35,704 nucleotides of DNA from Syntrophobacteraceae bacterium (GTDB taxonomy: Bacteria; Desulfobacterota; Syntrophobacteria; Syntrophobacterales; Syntrophobacteraceae). Of this stretch, positions 15,491-22,925 are shown piece after piece. The notes below the pieces were generated by a model, which searched no databases, had not been told where the DNA came from, and saw only the letters and a program-made list of their open reading frames with translations. Position numbers and translations under genes: made by a program. The stretch's first letter is position 1. Each line of letters starts with the position of its first letter. The stretch spans positions 1 through 35,704 of the forward strand of contig JARLHO010000147.1 of the NCBI GenBank assembly GCA_031292215.1. The letters run 5' to 3'.

Positions 15491-16999
15491 CTATCGGCTA
15501 TTTCTCCCGTAAGTCCGGGTGAGGCCGGCGATACTTTTTGAAAGATCGGCGCTCAGCCGGTCGGCGGTGACCCGCCATTCCCAGTTGCCAAATGAGACAG
15601 ACGGTGTGTTCATGCGCGCCTCCGCCCCGAGGTCTAGAAAATCCTGCATCGGAATTATCGCCGTTGAGGCAACCGACATCATCGCCGCCCTCACCAGGGT
15701 AAGCGACACGGTGTTACCGTTTAGTTCCCGGCCAAAGTACCGGCAGAGGTTTTCTTTTTCCTGTTGGGTCGCGTCGTTTTGGAACCAGCCCTTTACCGTA
15801 TTGTTGTCGTGGGTTCCGGTGTAGACGACGCAACTGCGCACGTGATTGTGGGGAACATAAGGGTTGGTGGCCGGGTCGCCGCCGAAGGCGAACAATAGAG
15901 GCTTCATGCCCGGAAATTCGTACATGTTCATGATTTCGCGAACCTCGGGAGTAATTATGCCCAGATCTTCGGCAATAATTGAAATCGAGGGAAAACGGTT
16001 TAGCAGGACACCAAAAAACTCGGTAGCCGGGGCGTTTACCCATCTGCCGTTTATGGCGGTTTTTTCCGAGGCGGCCACTTCCCAGTAGGCGACAAAGCCC
16101 CGGAAATGATCGAGCCGGACCATGTCCAGATATTTAAGGTTATGCTCTATCCTGCCGAGCCACCACGCATAGGAGGTTTCCCGCAGCGAATCCCAGCAAT
16201 ACACGGGGTTTCCCCACAACTGGCCGGTCTCGCTAAAGTAATCCGGAGGCACGCCGGAGACAAAATCCGGTCGTCCATTCCCGTCGAGTTTAAAGTACCG
16301 GCGATTTGCCCAGACGTCGGAGCTGTCGTGGCTAACATAGATCGGGATATCGCCAATCACCTGGATCTGTTTTTGGTTGCAGTAGCTTTTGAGCGCCGCC
16401 CATTGATGGAAAAAAAGAAATTGAGAAAATTTTTCCCGCTCGATGCTTTCCGAAAGTCTTTGCGTCCAGTTGCCAAGCGCTGGCTCCGTCCTGTCGCGGA
16501 TCTCAGGGGGCCATTGGCGCCAGGGGGCCCCCGCGAATTGCTCCTTGAGGCTAGTGAAAAGAGCGAAGTCGTCTAACCAGTGCGCATTGGCATTTGCGAA
16601 ATTTTTAAATGCGCAGTCCCTATCCCCGGTTTGCCGAAAATTTTCATAAGCCTTTCTAAGAAGTCGGTTTTTGAGGACAGCCGCCTGCTCGTAATCCACC
16701 TTGAAGGGGTTGTTAGAAGACGAATCGACGTTGAGATCTTCCGGCGAAAGATATCCCTGTTTCACCAGTAGATCCGGGGCGATCAGGAGAGGATTTCCGG
16801 CGAAGGCGGAAAAACTGCAGTAAGGAGAGTTCCCGCAGGCAGGAGAAGATGGATTGAACGGAAGCACCTGCCAGGCCGTCTGGGCCGAATCGGCCAAAAA
16901 ATCGGCGAAATCGTATGCTCCCCGCCCCAAATCTCCGATTCCAAACTCTGAAGGCAGTGAGGTTATATGCAACAAAATACCGCTTTTTCGTAGTCTCAA
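15491..16999 (-). CDS. malQ: 4-alpha-glucanotransferase (amylomaltase), GH77
   Basis: Cytoplasmic enzyme that transfers 1,4-alpha-glucan segments between maltodextrins, used in glycogen and maltodextrin turnover. The 502-residue product starts with SGILLHITSLPSEFGIGDLG. Catalytic residues are the nucleophile Asp297 (VRLDHFRGF), the acid/base Glu344 (IIAEDLG) and Asp398 (YTGTHDNNT). I chose TTG 16999 because AAGGAG lies 6 bases upstream and because homology begins right there. The frame is open to 17185, but that extension is not typical of the family and has no domain. With glgB at the right end of the window it points to glycogen metabolism, though the two are not adjacent. Confidence 0.93.
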   Translation of the reverse strand: MRLRKSGILLHITSLPSEFGIGDLGRGAYDFADFLADSAQTAWQVLPFNPSSPACGNSPYCSFSAFAGNPLLIAPDLLVKQGYLSPEDLNVDSSSNNPFKVDYEQAAVLKNRLLRKAYENFRQTGDRDCAFKNFANANAHWLDDFALFTSLKEQFAGAPWRQWPPEIRDRTEPALGNWTQRLSESIEREKFSQFLFFHQWAALKSYCNQKQIQVIGDIPIYVSHDSSDVWANRRYFKLDGNGRPDFVSGVPPDYFSETGQLWGNPVYCWDSLRETSYAWWLGRIEHNLKYLDMVRLDHFRGFVAYWEVAASEKTAINGRWVNAPATEFFGVLLNRFPSISIIAEDLGIITPEVREIMNMYEFPGMKPLLFAFGGDPATNPYVPHNHVRSCVVYTGTHDNNTVKGWFQNDATQQEKENLCRYFGRELNGNTVSLTLVRAAMMSVASTAIIPMQDFLDLGAEARMNTPSVSFGNWEWRVTADRLSADLSKSIAGLTRTYGRNSR

Positions 17000-17183
17000 T
17001 CGATGCTCCTTCCCGGCGAGTATGCCGGGTCGAATTGGGGGCGCGGGGAAGCGATGAAAAGATAAGGTGAGCGGATATTGCTCTTTGCCACTCAAGCGCC
17101 CAGGTACACCAGGCAGCGCACAAACAAGTAGAAATCTGCGCACCGTTAAAGTTAGTGGATTCCGGCTTAAACCTTTCGTGAGC

Positions 17184-17205
17184 ACGGGGTTTCTCCCCGT
17201 TTTTT
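17184..17205 (+). terminator. short intrinsic-terminator-like hairpin
   Basis: ACGGGG, a 5-base TTTCT loop and CCCCGT, followed by a run of six T on the + strand. No + strand gene lies just upstream, because malQ is on the minus strand. It sits in the presumed 5' leader of malQ. Read on the minus strand the stem has no T tail, so it would not terminate malQ transcription. Confidence 0.45.
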
Positions 17206-17216
17206 GGGGTGCGAAC

Positions 17217-17244
17217 AGTGTATAGTAAATCTAAGGTTTGGCAA
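17217..17244 (-). promoter_or_regulatory. possible sigma-70 promoter for malQ
   Basis: On the minus strand TTGCCA (17239-17244) and TACACT (17217-17222) are 16 bases apart, in an AT-rich setting about 220 bases before the malQ start. The overlapping TATACA gives a shorter spacing of 14. This is consensus matching only. Confidence 0.3.
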
Positions 17245-17400
17245 TAAAAGATGGAAGTTGGGCGGGGGTATTCTAAAACCCCCGCTGATAATACAGCGAA
17301 AAACGCAGCCGTACCTTTTGCAACCCACTGATTTGTCGAGTCATACTCGATTTATAGCCCCAAAATAACAGCCGGCTAACAGCAGGGGTATCAGCATGAA

Positions 17401-17430
17401 TAACAGCGTATTAACAGCGTATTAACAGCA
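17401..17430 (+). repeat. 11-bp tandem repeat (TAACAGCGTAT)
   Basis: TAACAGCGTAT twice, followed by a partial third unit TAACAGCA. A related TAACAGC occurs just upstream, near 17377. Confidence 0.65.
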
Positions 17431-17593
17431 AAGAGCAGTGATTAGCGATCGGAGGTGCGAAGCGGTCCTATTCATTTGTAAAAGAGCGGCATGGGTGGCG
17501 AGGCGACCCTCGACCGGCAAGCCGGCCGGTCCTGCGGGGCCCCCCCGGGCAATCGACGCGCAAGGGACTATACCACCGGGCTGTTTTAAGCTG

Positions 17594-17675
17594 CAAAGCG
17601 GCAACGAGAAACGGCAACGAGGAGCGGCAAAAGAAACGGCGACCACAAACGGCAAAAGTCCATGCGGCAACTGAC
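17594..17675 (+). repeat. degenerate CGGCAA array
   Basis: Six imperfect copies of a roughly 12-15-base unit built on A-CGGCAA-(C/A)(G/A) run head to tail: AGCGGCAACGAG, AAACGGCAACGAGG, AGCGGCAAAAG, AAACGGCGACCAC, AAACGGCAAAAG, ATGCGGCAACTG. No gene covers it with confidence. Confidence 0.5.
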
Positions 17676-17944
17676 CAGAGGTGATGGGAACCCGATAAGT
17701 CGTCGCCTCTGCGGTAGGGTGGGACGTTGGGGAGCAGGAGGTGCGCCAACAATCCGGGTTTTCTTCCCCTTTGAGCTTTTGAATGTTTTTCCTTCGATGA
17801 TATAAAGAAAACGTTAGTTGGCCAAGTGGTAAAAATCGAGTTGAACCTTTCAGCTCGGGCGGAGATAGACCCCGGGATTCTTGGGGGTTGGCTAAAAATC
17901 TTCGTTCGCGTCCGCCTAGCGCGGATCGAGAGAGAAGGAATCCT

Positions 17945-19153
17945 GTGATCACTAAAGGTTTGCTTGACAAGATTTATGAGGCCGCCAGCATCCAGAGGTG
18001 GAACGACCATGTTCGACCGGTCGAGTTTACCGAACTCGATAAGCAGGCGCACAAGATGATTCTTGCCTATGTATTCGGAAAGCTCGAAGAAAACGAGGGC
18101 CACGCGCGGATCGACTGGATGAAGCTGATCGAGGGGGGGATATTCGAATTTTTCCCTCGCGTAATACTTACCGATATCAAGGCCCCGGTTTTTCACAAAC
18201 TGATGAGCAGGAAGGGAAAAGAGATCAATTCCCTGGTCCTGGGCAAGATGGATGAGGACTTGAAGGGACTGGGGGGAGATTTTGGGGAAAGTTATAAAAA
18301 ATATCTATTCGATCCCAATTATGCGAGGTTTGAAAAGAGGATACTAAAAGCCGCTCATTATCTGGCGACCAACTGGGAGTTCCAGATCATCTACAATACG
18401 GCCCCTTTTATCTACGGGATCGAAAAGACCAAAGAGGAGATAGAAAACCAGATCGAGGACCACTACGACCTTATCGGGGTCCAAAAACTCGCCCTTAGAA
18501 AGAAGTCTTTCGGCTTTATGGACCTTTGCGCTCAGTTGCGGTTCCAGCAAAGGTGGGCCCATTCGCCCCGCGTGCCCAAGACCTCGGTGCTGGGGCACAT
18601 GCTGATTGTGGCCATGATGTCCTATTTTTGCTCGATGGAAATGGGGGCGTGTGTCAAGCGCTGCTGCAACAACTTCTTTAGCGGACTCTTCCACGATCTG
18701 CCCGAGGTGCTTACCCGCGACATCGTCTCGCCGGTAAAGACTTCGGTCGAGGGGCTGGAGGCAATCATTAAGGACTATGAAAAGATGCAGTTCGAGGAGC
18801 GCATTCTGCCCCTTCTTCCTCCTTGCATCCGGGACGAAGTCGTCTATTTCATCCAGGACGAATTTTCGAACAGAATAATGGTGGACGGCGAAGTGAGGAA
18901 AGACATTGCCGGGGAAGAGATGAAAAACTTCAACCAGGACGTCTTTTCGCCGATCGACGGCGAGGTGATTCGAGGCTGCGATAAGCTTGCGGCCTTTATC
19001 GAGGCTTCCCTTTCGATCCAGCACGGCATCCGGTCCCAGCACCTTATGGACGGAATGGAAAAGATATACCGGGAGTACGGGGAGCACCGGTCGGGCGGGA
19101 TCGATTTTGGGGCACTTTTCAACTACTACCGTCTGCCGGAGGGAGGGGCGTGA
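17945..19153 (+). CDS. HD-domain phosphohydrolase (YfbR-like)
   Basis: A 402-residue protein with a metal-dependent HD domain in its middle. His218 (LGHMLIV) is followed by His250-Asp251 in GLFHDLPEVLTRDIVSPVK, a pattern close to YfbR-type 5'-deoxynucleotidases (HDxxEVLTGDxxxPVK). A plausible reaction is removal of phosphate from (deoxy)nucleoside monophosphates, but the protein is about twice the length of YfbR. Its roughly 200-residue helical N-terminal region has no match I recognise. GTG 17945 is chosen for AAGGA 5 bases upstream; an in-frame TTG at 17888 lacks a site. The stop overlaps the dtd start (GTGA at 19150-19153), so the two are translationally coupled. Confidence 0.8.
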   Translation: MITKGLLDKIYEAASIQRWNDHVRPVEFTELDKQAHKMILAYVFGKLEENEGHARIDWMKLIEGGIFEFFPRVILTDIKAPVFHKLMSRKGKEINSLVLGKMDEDLKGLGGDFGESYKKYLFDPNYARFEKRILKAAHYLATNWEFQIIYNTAPFIYGIEKTKEEIENQIEDHYDLIGVQKLALRKKSFGFMDLCAQLRFQQRWAHSPRVPKTSVLGHMLIVAMMSYFCSMEMGACVKRCCNNFFSGLFHDLPEVLTRDIVSPVKTSVEGLEAIIKDYEKMQFEERILPLLPPCIRDEVVYFIQDEFSNRIMVDGEVRKDIAGEEMKNFNQDVFSPIDGEVIRGCDKLAAFIEASLSIQHGIRSQHLMDGMEKIYREYGEHRSGGIDFGALFNYYRLPEGGA

Positions 19154-19599
19154 GAGCGGTGATCCAGCGTGTGGTCGAGGCGGGCGTTAGAATCGAAGGA
19201 GTGGAAGTCTCGCGGGTAGGAAGGGGGCTTCTTGTACTTCTGGGAGTCGGCGGTTCGGACACCGAAAAGGACGCTCGCTACCTTGCGGAAAAGACGGCAA
19301 ACCTGAGAATATTTCCAGACGATGGTGACAGGATGAACCTCTCGGTCCTGGACACAGAAGGGGAGATCCTGGTCGTCTCGCAGTTCACCCTGTACGGGGA
19401 CTGCCGCAAGGGGCGAAGACCATCCTATGCATCGGCGGCAGAACCCGAGGCCGCAAGGGCTCTCTACGAGCGCTACGTCCAAAACCTTTTGGAATATACT
19501 ACGAAGGTTTCTACCGGGCGCTTTCAGGCGATGATGGAGGTCTTTTTGGTAAACGACGGGCCGGTTACCCTGCTTTTGGACAGCGCGAAGGATTTTTGA
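19150..19599 (+). CDS. dtd: D-aminoacyl-tRNA deacylase (DTD)
   Basis: Removes D-amino acids, and glycine mischarged on tRNA-Ala, from tRNA as a translational proofreading step in the cytoplasm. The 149 residues match the family end to end: MRAVIQRVVEAGV at the start, the cross-subunit active-site motif SQFTLYGD, GRRPSYASAAEPE, and NDGPVTLLLDS near the end. The start is GTG 19150, overlapping the stop of the HD phosphohydrolase by 4 bases. It converges with a DUF559 gene 54 bases downstream. Confidence 0.95.
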   Translation: MRAVIQRVVEAGVRIEGVEVSRVGRGLLVLLGVGGSDTEKDARYLAEKTANLRIFPDDGDRMNLSVLDTEGEILVVSQFTLYGDCRKGRRPSYASAAEPEAARALYERYVQNLLEYTTKVSTGRFQAMMEVFLVNDGPVTLLLDSAKDF

Positions 19600-19653
19600 A
19601 TCGCGTTACCTCTCCGCCACGGTCCAGGGTGTATCTCTCATCCGTCCCATTTC

Positions 19654-20262
19654 TTATACTTTGGGGTGCGCATCGATAGCTTTCAGGAGCTGTTTCAGTT
19701 TCTGTTGGATTGCTGCAGGATCGATGGCGCGGGGAAACAACTTGGAGTTGCGGGTCGGTTGCTCCAAGTGCAGCACTACTCTGATCGATTTCGATCTCAG
19801 CGTTTGTCCCGCCAATCCCTTCTCTCCTGGATCGTCTGCATAGGGTCGAGCGCAGACGAGGGTGTGGAGGGGGCAGGATAAATGGTCGGAATGAGTGGGA
19901 GGGCTTGGGGGATTTCGAGTCTGTTCGTAGAGCACGGATAAAACTCCGTCCATGTTTTTAAGAATATCGAGGTCGGAAAACCTGAGTACCGATAATCCTA
20001 AATTTGCAAGGACCTTATCCCCGATCTGATCTTTTACCCTGCCTTCATCCGTATAGTGTTGCCCGCCATCAAGCTCTACAACCAACTTTACGCTCGGGCA
20101 GTAGAAGTCGACAATATAGCTGCCGATGGCTTTCTGCGGATAGAAAACCCGACCATTGAGTTGTTTTCGCCTGACTTTGGACCAGAGAGCCTGTTCTGCA
20201 TCGGTCATCCTCTTGCGCAATTCTCTCGCGAATGGTTTGAGGCTATTGCTATAAGGAAGCAT
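19654..20262 (-). CDS. DUF559 endonuclease-like protein with C-terminal extension
   Basis: The first 120 residues or so are a DUF559 domain, a Vsr/restriction-endonuclease-like fold. Visible are RELRKRMTDAEQALWSKVRR, the FYPQKAIGSYIVDFYCP stretch with the active-site-like Asp, and KLVVELDGGQHY with the acidic/Gln motif. Most DUF559 proteins stop soon after this domain. This one continues for about 80 residues through a Pro-rich stretch (NPPSPPTHS) into a basic helical tail (PAAIQQKLKQLLKAIDAHP). ATG 20262 was chosen for GGGAGG 9-10 bases upstream; the frame is open to 20370 through a hairpin repeat. The biological role of DUF559 proteins is unclear, and they are often found in variable regions and beside such repeats. 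The tail may come from run-on into formerly separate sequence. Confidence 0.75.
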   Translation of the reverse strand: MLPYSNSLKPFARELRKRMTDAEQALWSKVRRKQLNGRVFYPQKAIGSYIVDFYCPSVKLVVELDGGQHYTDEGRVKDQIGDKVLANLGLSVLRFSDLDILKNMDGVLSVLYEQTRNPPSPPTHSDHLSCPLHTLVCARPYADDPGEKGLAGQTLRSKSIRVVLHLEQPTRNSKLFPRAIDPAAIQQKLKQLLKAIDAHPKV

Positions 20263-20345
20263 TGAAAAGATCCTCCCTGGCCCGGGGCGTCTCAAAGGAC
20301 GCTCGGTTTTTGACCTGATCCCTGTGCAAGGGGCGGCGGCAGAGT

Positions 20346-20385
20346 AAATCCCCCCAACTCCCCTTTGCAAAAAAGGGGGGCGATC
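20346..20385 (+). repeat. C-run/G-run hairpin repeat, copy A
   Basis: AAATCCCCCCAAC, then CCCCTTTG and a run of A, then GGGGGG and CGATC. The C and G runs can pair into a stem. Related copies lie at 20481-20554 and 29408-29487. Confidence 0.75.
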
Positions 20386-20480
20386 AGGCCCGGCCCCTTT
20401 CTTGGGAGTCTGCGCTAAGGGGTAAGTGGGCGCATGTGTGGGTAATTGTCAGCTTTGAAAAACAGGAGGGCGATCGAAGT

Positions 20481-20554
20481 AAATCCCCCCAACCCCTTGG
20501 GGAAAAAGGGGGTGATTGAGCCTGGCTCCCTTTCCAAAAAAAGGGGGGGCGATC
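20481..20554 (+). repeat. C-run/G-run hairpin repeat, copy B, double hairpin
   Basis: Begins with the same AAATCCCCCCAAC as copies A and C, and is followed by a second hairpin (CTCCCTTTCC, A-run, GGGGGGGCGATC). It lies directly after the stop of the minus-strand histidine kinase. Read on that strand, the CCCCCCC-TTTTTTT stretch could help end its transcript. Confidence 0.7.
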
Positions 20555-20558
20555 CTAA

Positions 20559-22661
20559 TTATTTTTTCGGATTTCTCCAGATTGCTTTGACCATTGTGCC
20601 CTCGTTTGGCGCCGAATGAATCGTAAATTCTCCACCCGTTAGTTCGGCCCGCTCTCTCATTCCCATCAGGCCAAGGCTCTTTGCTCCAGGCGATTTGATA
20701 ATGAAGTCCGGGTTCATTCCGATGCCGTCGTCTTGTATCTCCAATTCGATGGCGCCATTATTTAGTGCAAGGCGAACATCCACCCAATCGGGGTTGCCAT
20801 GCTTAAAGCTATTGTTTAGGGCCTCCTGGGCTATCCGGAATATCACGATCTTATAGTCTTCCGGGATATCTTCTTCTTCGATTCGCGTCTCCAGTTCTAT
20901 ATGCTGGTCGGGGTAGAGCTTTAGAAGCTCCAGCCGATACCAATCCAGGGTGGCAAGAATGCCATGCTCGGCGAGGATGGTGGGTTTTAGGCCCATGTAA
21001 ATAGCCCTGGTTTCGTCAAGAGAGCGCTGCAGAACCGGAACGAATTCGTTTAGCAGATGGAGCGACTGGGGACATTTTTCCTTTTCCAAACAGACGATTA
21101 CATGTTCGATGCGAAACTTAAGGGCCGCAATAGTCTGGCCGACGGAGTCATGCAACTCCATTGACAGCCTCTGCCTCTCTCGTTCCTGGGCTTCGATCAG
21201 CATGGAAGGCAGGCGGCGAAGTTTTTTATTGGCCGATTTTAGATCCGCGGTCCGTTCCGCCACGCGCAGTTCCAGTTGATCACGCGACCTGCGAAGCTCG
21301 TTTTCCAAGTGCTTTCGCTCGGTGATATCCCAAACGAGTCCGTTTAGCCTCTCCAGCCGCCCCTCTGCGTCGCGGGTAACCTTGCCCCTGGCCGCCAGAT
21401 GAATGATCGCGCCGTCAGGCCTAAGAACCCTGTGTTCGGCCACAAACGGCAGACCCTGCTGTAAGGTCTTACCCAGAGCCCTGCGAACCGTTTCGCGGTC
21501 GTCGACATATATGGCGCTAAAGATTTCTTCCTGAGTGACACCGAACGTAGTCGGATCGATACCCAATAGATCGCAGGCCTGTTGGTCAAAGTGAAAATTT
21601 TGGGACACTATGTCCCAATGCCAAGTCCCCATGCCGGCCGAGCGCAGAGCAAGGTCGAGGCGCGCCCGGCTCTCCAGCAGCCCTTTTTCCGCCTCCTTAT
21701 GGGCAAGGCGGACCCCCAGGGTCTTGATGCCGAAGGCGAGGTTATCGGCCAATCCGGCAAGCAACTTTACCTCATCTTCCGAAAAGGAATCGGTTTCTTT
21801 GGAATATATGACGAGTACGCCCAGGGGCGCTCCGTCGGCCATTAGCGGAAGCGCAACGGAGGAAGCATAGCCTCGCGCCGTGAGCTGGGGGCGCCACGGC
21901 TTTAGACGCGGGTCCGTAAACGTGTTTGCGCAGACGCAGGGTCTTCCGGTCCTTATTGCCGTTCCCGCAGGACCTCGGCCAAATTCGGAATCGGACCAGG
22001 TGACCTTTAGCCTTTTAAGATAATCTTCATCAACCCCCGCCTTAGCCACGATCCTGACCGACTTGTCTTCATCATTTTCGCAAAAACCGATCCACACCAT
22101 TGGCCGATCGCAGTAATCGGCTATGATTCGGCAGACCTCGTCCATAAGCCGGGAGACGTCCGAGGCATGGATCGTGGCCCTGGTGGTATCGCTAAGCGCC
22201 TGGAGAGTCCGGTTGAGGTTGCGGAGCTCCTCTTCCTGTTTCTTGATTTCCGTTATGTCTTCGTTAAAAATGACTATGCCGGCGATACGACCGCTCGAAT
22301 CGCGCCAGGGGCGCATTTCCCAGCGGACCCATTTCGGAGGGCCGTTTTGGGCAATGAATAGATCCGATGCCGAACGCAGCACCTCTCCGGCCAGCGCCCT
22401 GCGGTGGGCCTCTTTCCACCGATCGGGAATTTTCGGAAATACCTCGTAGTGTGAGAGCCCCTTGAGATCGCGTGCGCCAAGATTAAAGTCCAGCAGCCAT
22501 CTCCGACTATAGCCAAGGTAGCGCATTTCACGATCGAACATGGCAATAGAAGCCGGTGCGTGGTCGATAAAGAGACGAAGCCGTTCCTCGCTTTCCTGCA
22601 ACGCCTTTAGAGCGGTTTGGCAGTCGGCGGCAAGTCTTAGCTTTTCTTTCGTTTCATCCAT
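20559..22661 (-). CDS. PAS-GAF-PAS sensor histidine kinase (HisKA_3 type)
   Basis: A 700-residue soluble sensor kinase with no membrane helix. In order: a PAS domain (about 20-145, FIDHAPASIAMFD), a GAF domain (about 160-325, with VGFG-like SDSEFGRGPAGTAIRTGRP), a second PAS/PAC unit (about 335-460), a coiled-coil linker (LELRVAERTADLKSANKKL), a HisKA_3 dimerisation domain with phospho-acceptor His504 (SMELHDSVGQT) and a HATPase_c domain (N box EALNNSFKHG, then DDGIGM and GLMGMRERAEL). This is the NarX/DegS-type layout, which normally pairs with a NarL-type response regulator, but none lies in this window. ATG 22661 has only a weak AAGG upstream. The signal sensed cannot be told. Confidence 0.9.
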   Translation of the reverse strand: MDETKEKLRLAADCQTALKALQESEERLRLFIDHAPASIAMFDREMRYLGYSRRWLLDFNLGARDLKGLSHYEVFPKIPDRWKEAHRRALAGEVLRSASDLFIAQNGPPKWVRWEMRPWRDSSGRIAGIVIFNEDITEIKKQEEELRNLNRTLQALSDTTRATIHASDVSRLMDEVCRIIADYCDRPMVWIGFCENDEDKSVRIVAKAGVDEDYLKRLKVTWSDSEFGRGPAGTAIRTGRPCVCANTFTDPRLKPWRPQLTARGYASSVALPLMADGAPLGVLVIYSKETDSFSEDEVKLLAGLADNLAFGIKTLGVRLAHKEAEKGLLESRARLDLALRSAGMGTWHWDIVSQNFHFDQQACDLLGIDPTTFGVTQEEIFSAIYVDDRETVRRALGKTLQQGLPFVAEHRVLRPDGAIIHLAARGKVTRDAEGRLERLNGLVWDITERKHLENELRRSRDQLELRVAERTADLKSANKKLRRLPSMLIEAQERERQRLSMELHDSVGQTIAALKFRIEHVIVCLEKEKCPQSLHLLNEFVPVLQRSLDETRAIYMGLKPTILAEHGILATLDWYRLELLKLYPDQHIELETRIEEEDIPEDYKIVIFRIAQEALNNSFKHGNPDWVDVRLALNNGAIELEIQDDGIGMNPDFIIKSPGAKSLGLMGMRERAELTGGEFTIHSAPNEGTMVKAIWRNPKK

Positions 22662-22925
22662 CGCCTGTGCCTTGCGATTTCTATCCGTACACCATGCGGT
22701 TCACCAGTTGAAAAAAGGGAATCCGTCGGGCACATCTGCAGTTTGTCGGTCGCCATTTGCGAATCGGATTTTGAACCTGCTAATGTTAATTGCCGGCAAA
22801 CGATAACTACCCAAACTCGGAAAATTTTTGAAACTGGCAGTTTATATCATGGCCGTCCGGAATCATCAATATCACCGGGAAGGGCTACAGAGGTGTTTAA
22901 CGAATCTTTACACGGGGATTCGGCC

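Larger units (their letters stand above)
17245..17944. other. intergenic region with short repeats, no confident gene
   Basis: About 700 bp between the malQ promoter area and the HD-domain gene. It holds a perfect dyad TCGAGT-CAT-ACTCGA (17336-17350), an 11-bp tandem repeat (17401-17430), a palindromic GC-rich stretch around 17510-17545 (ACCGGCAAGCCGGCCGGT) and a degenerate CGGCAA array (17594-17675). Minus-strand ORFs across 17422-18196 lack motifs and overlap the real + strand gene, so I do not call them. Confidence 0.4.

Noticed and set aside
17422-18196. Overlapping minus-strand ORFs (182 and 242 aa) before the HD gene
   Set aside because: Low-complexity content from the repeat region; they overlap the real gene and lack ribosome binding sites and domains.
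18344-19087. 247-aa minus-strand ORF inside the HD-domain gene
   Set aside because: Antisense shadow with no motif; the + strand frame carries the HD signature and couples to dtd.
13680-22875. Similarity between about 13680-13700 and 22855-22875 (a TCACCGGG-containing stretch)
   Set aside because: Only about 13 of 18 bases match and the similarity does not extend, so it is probably chance.
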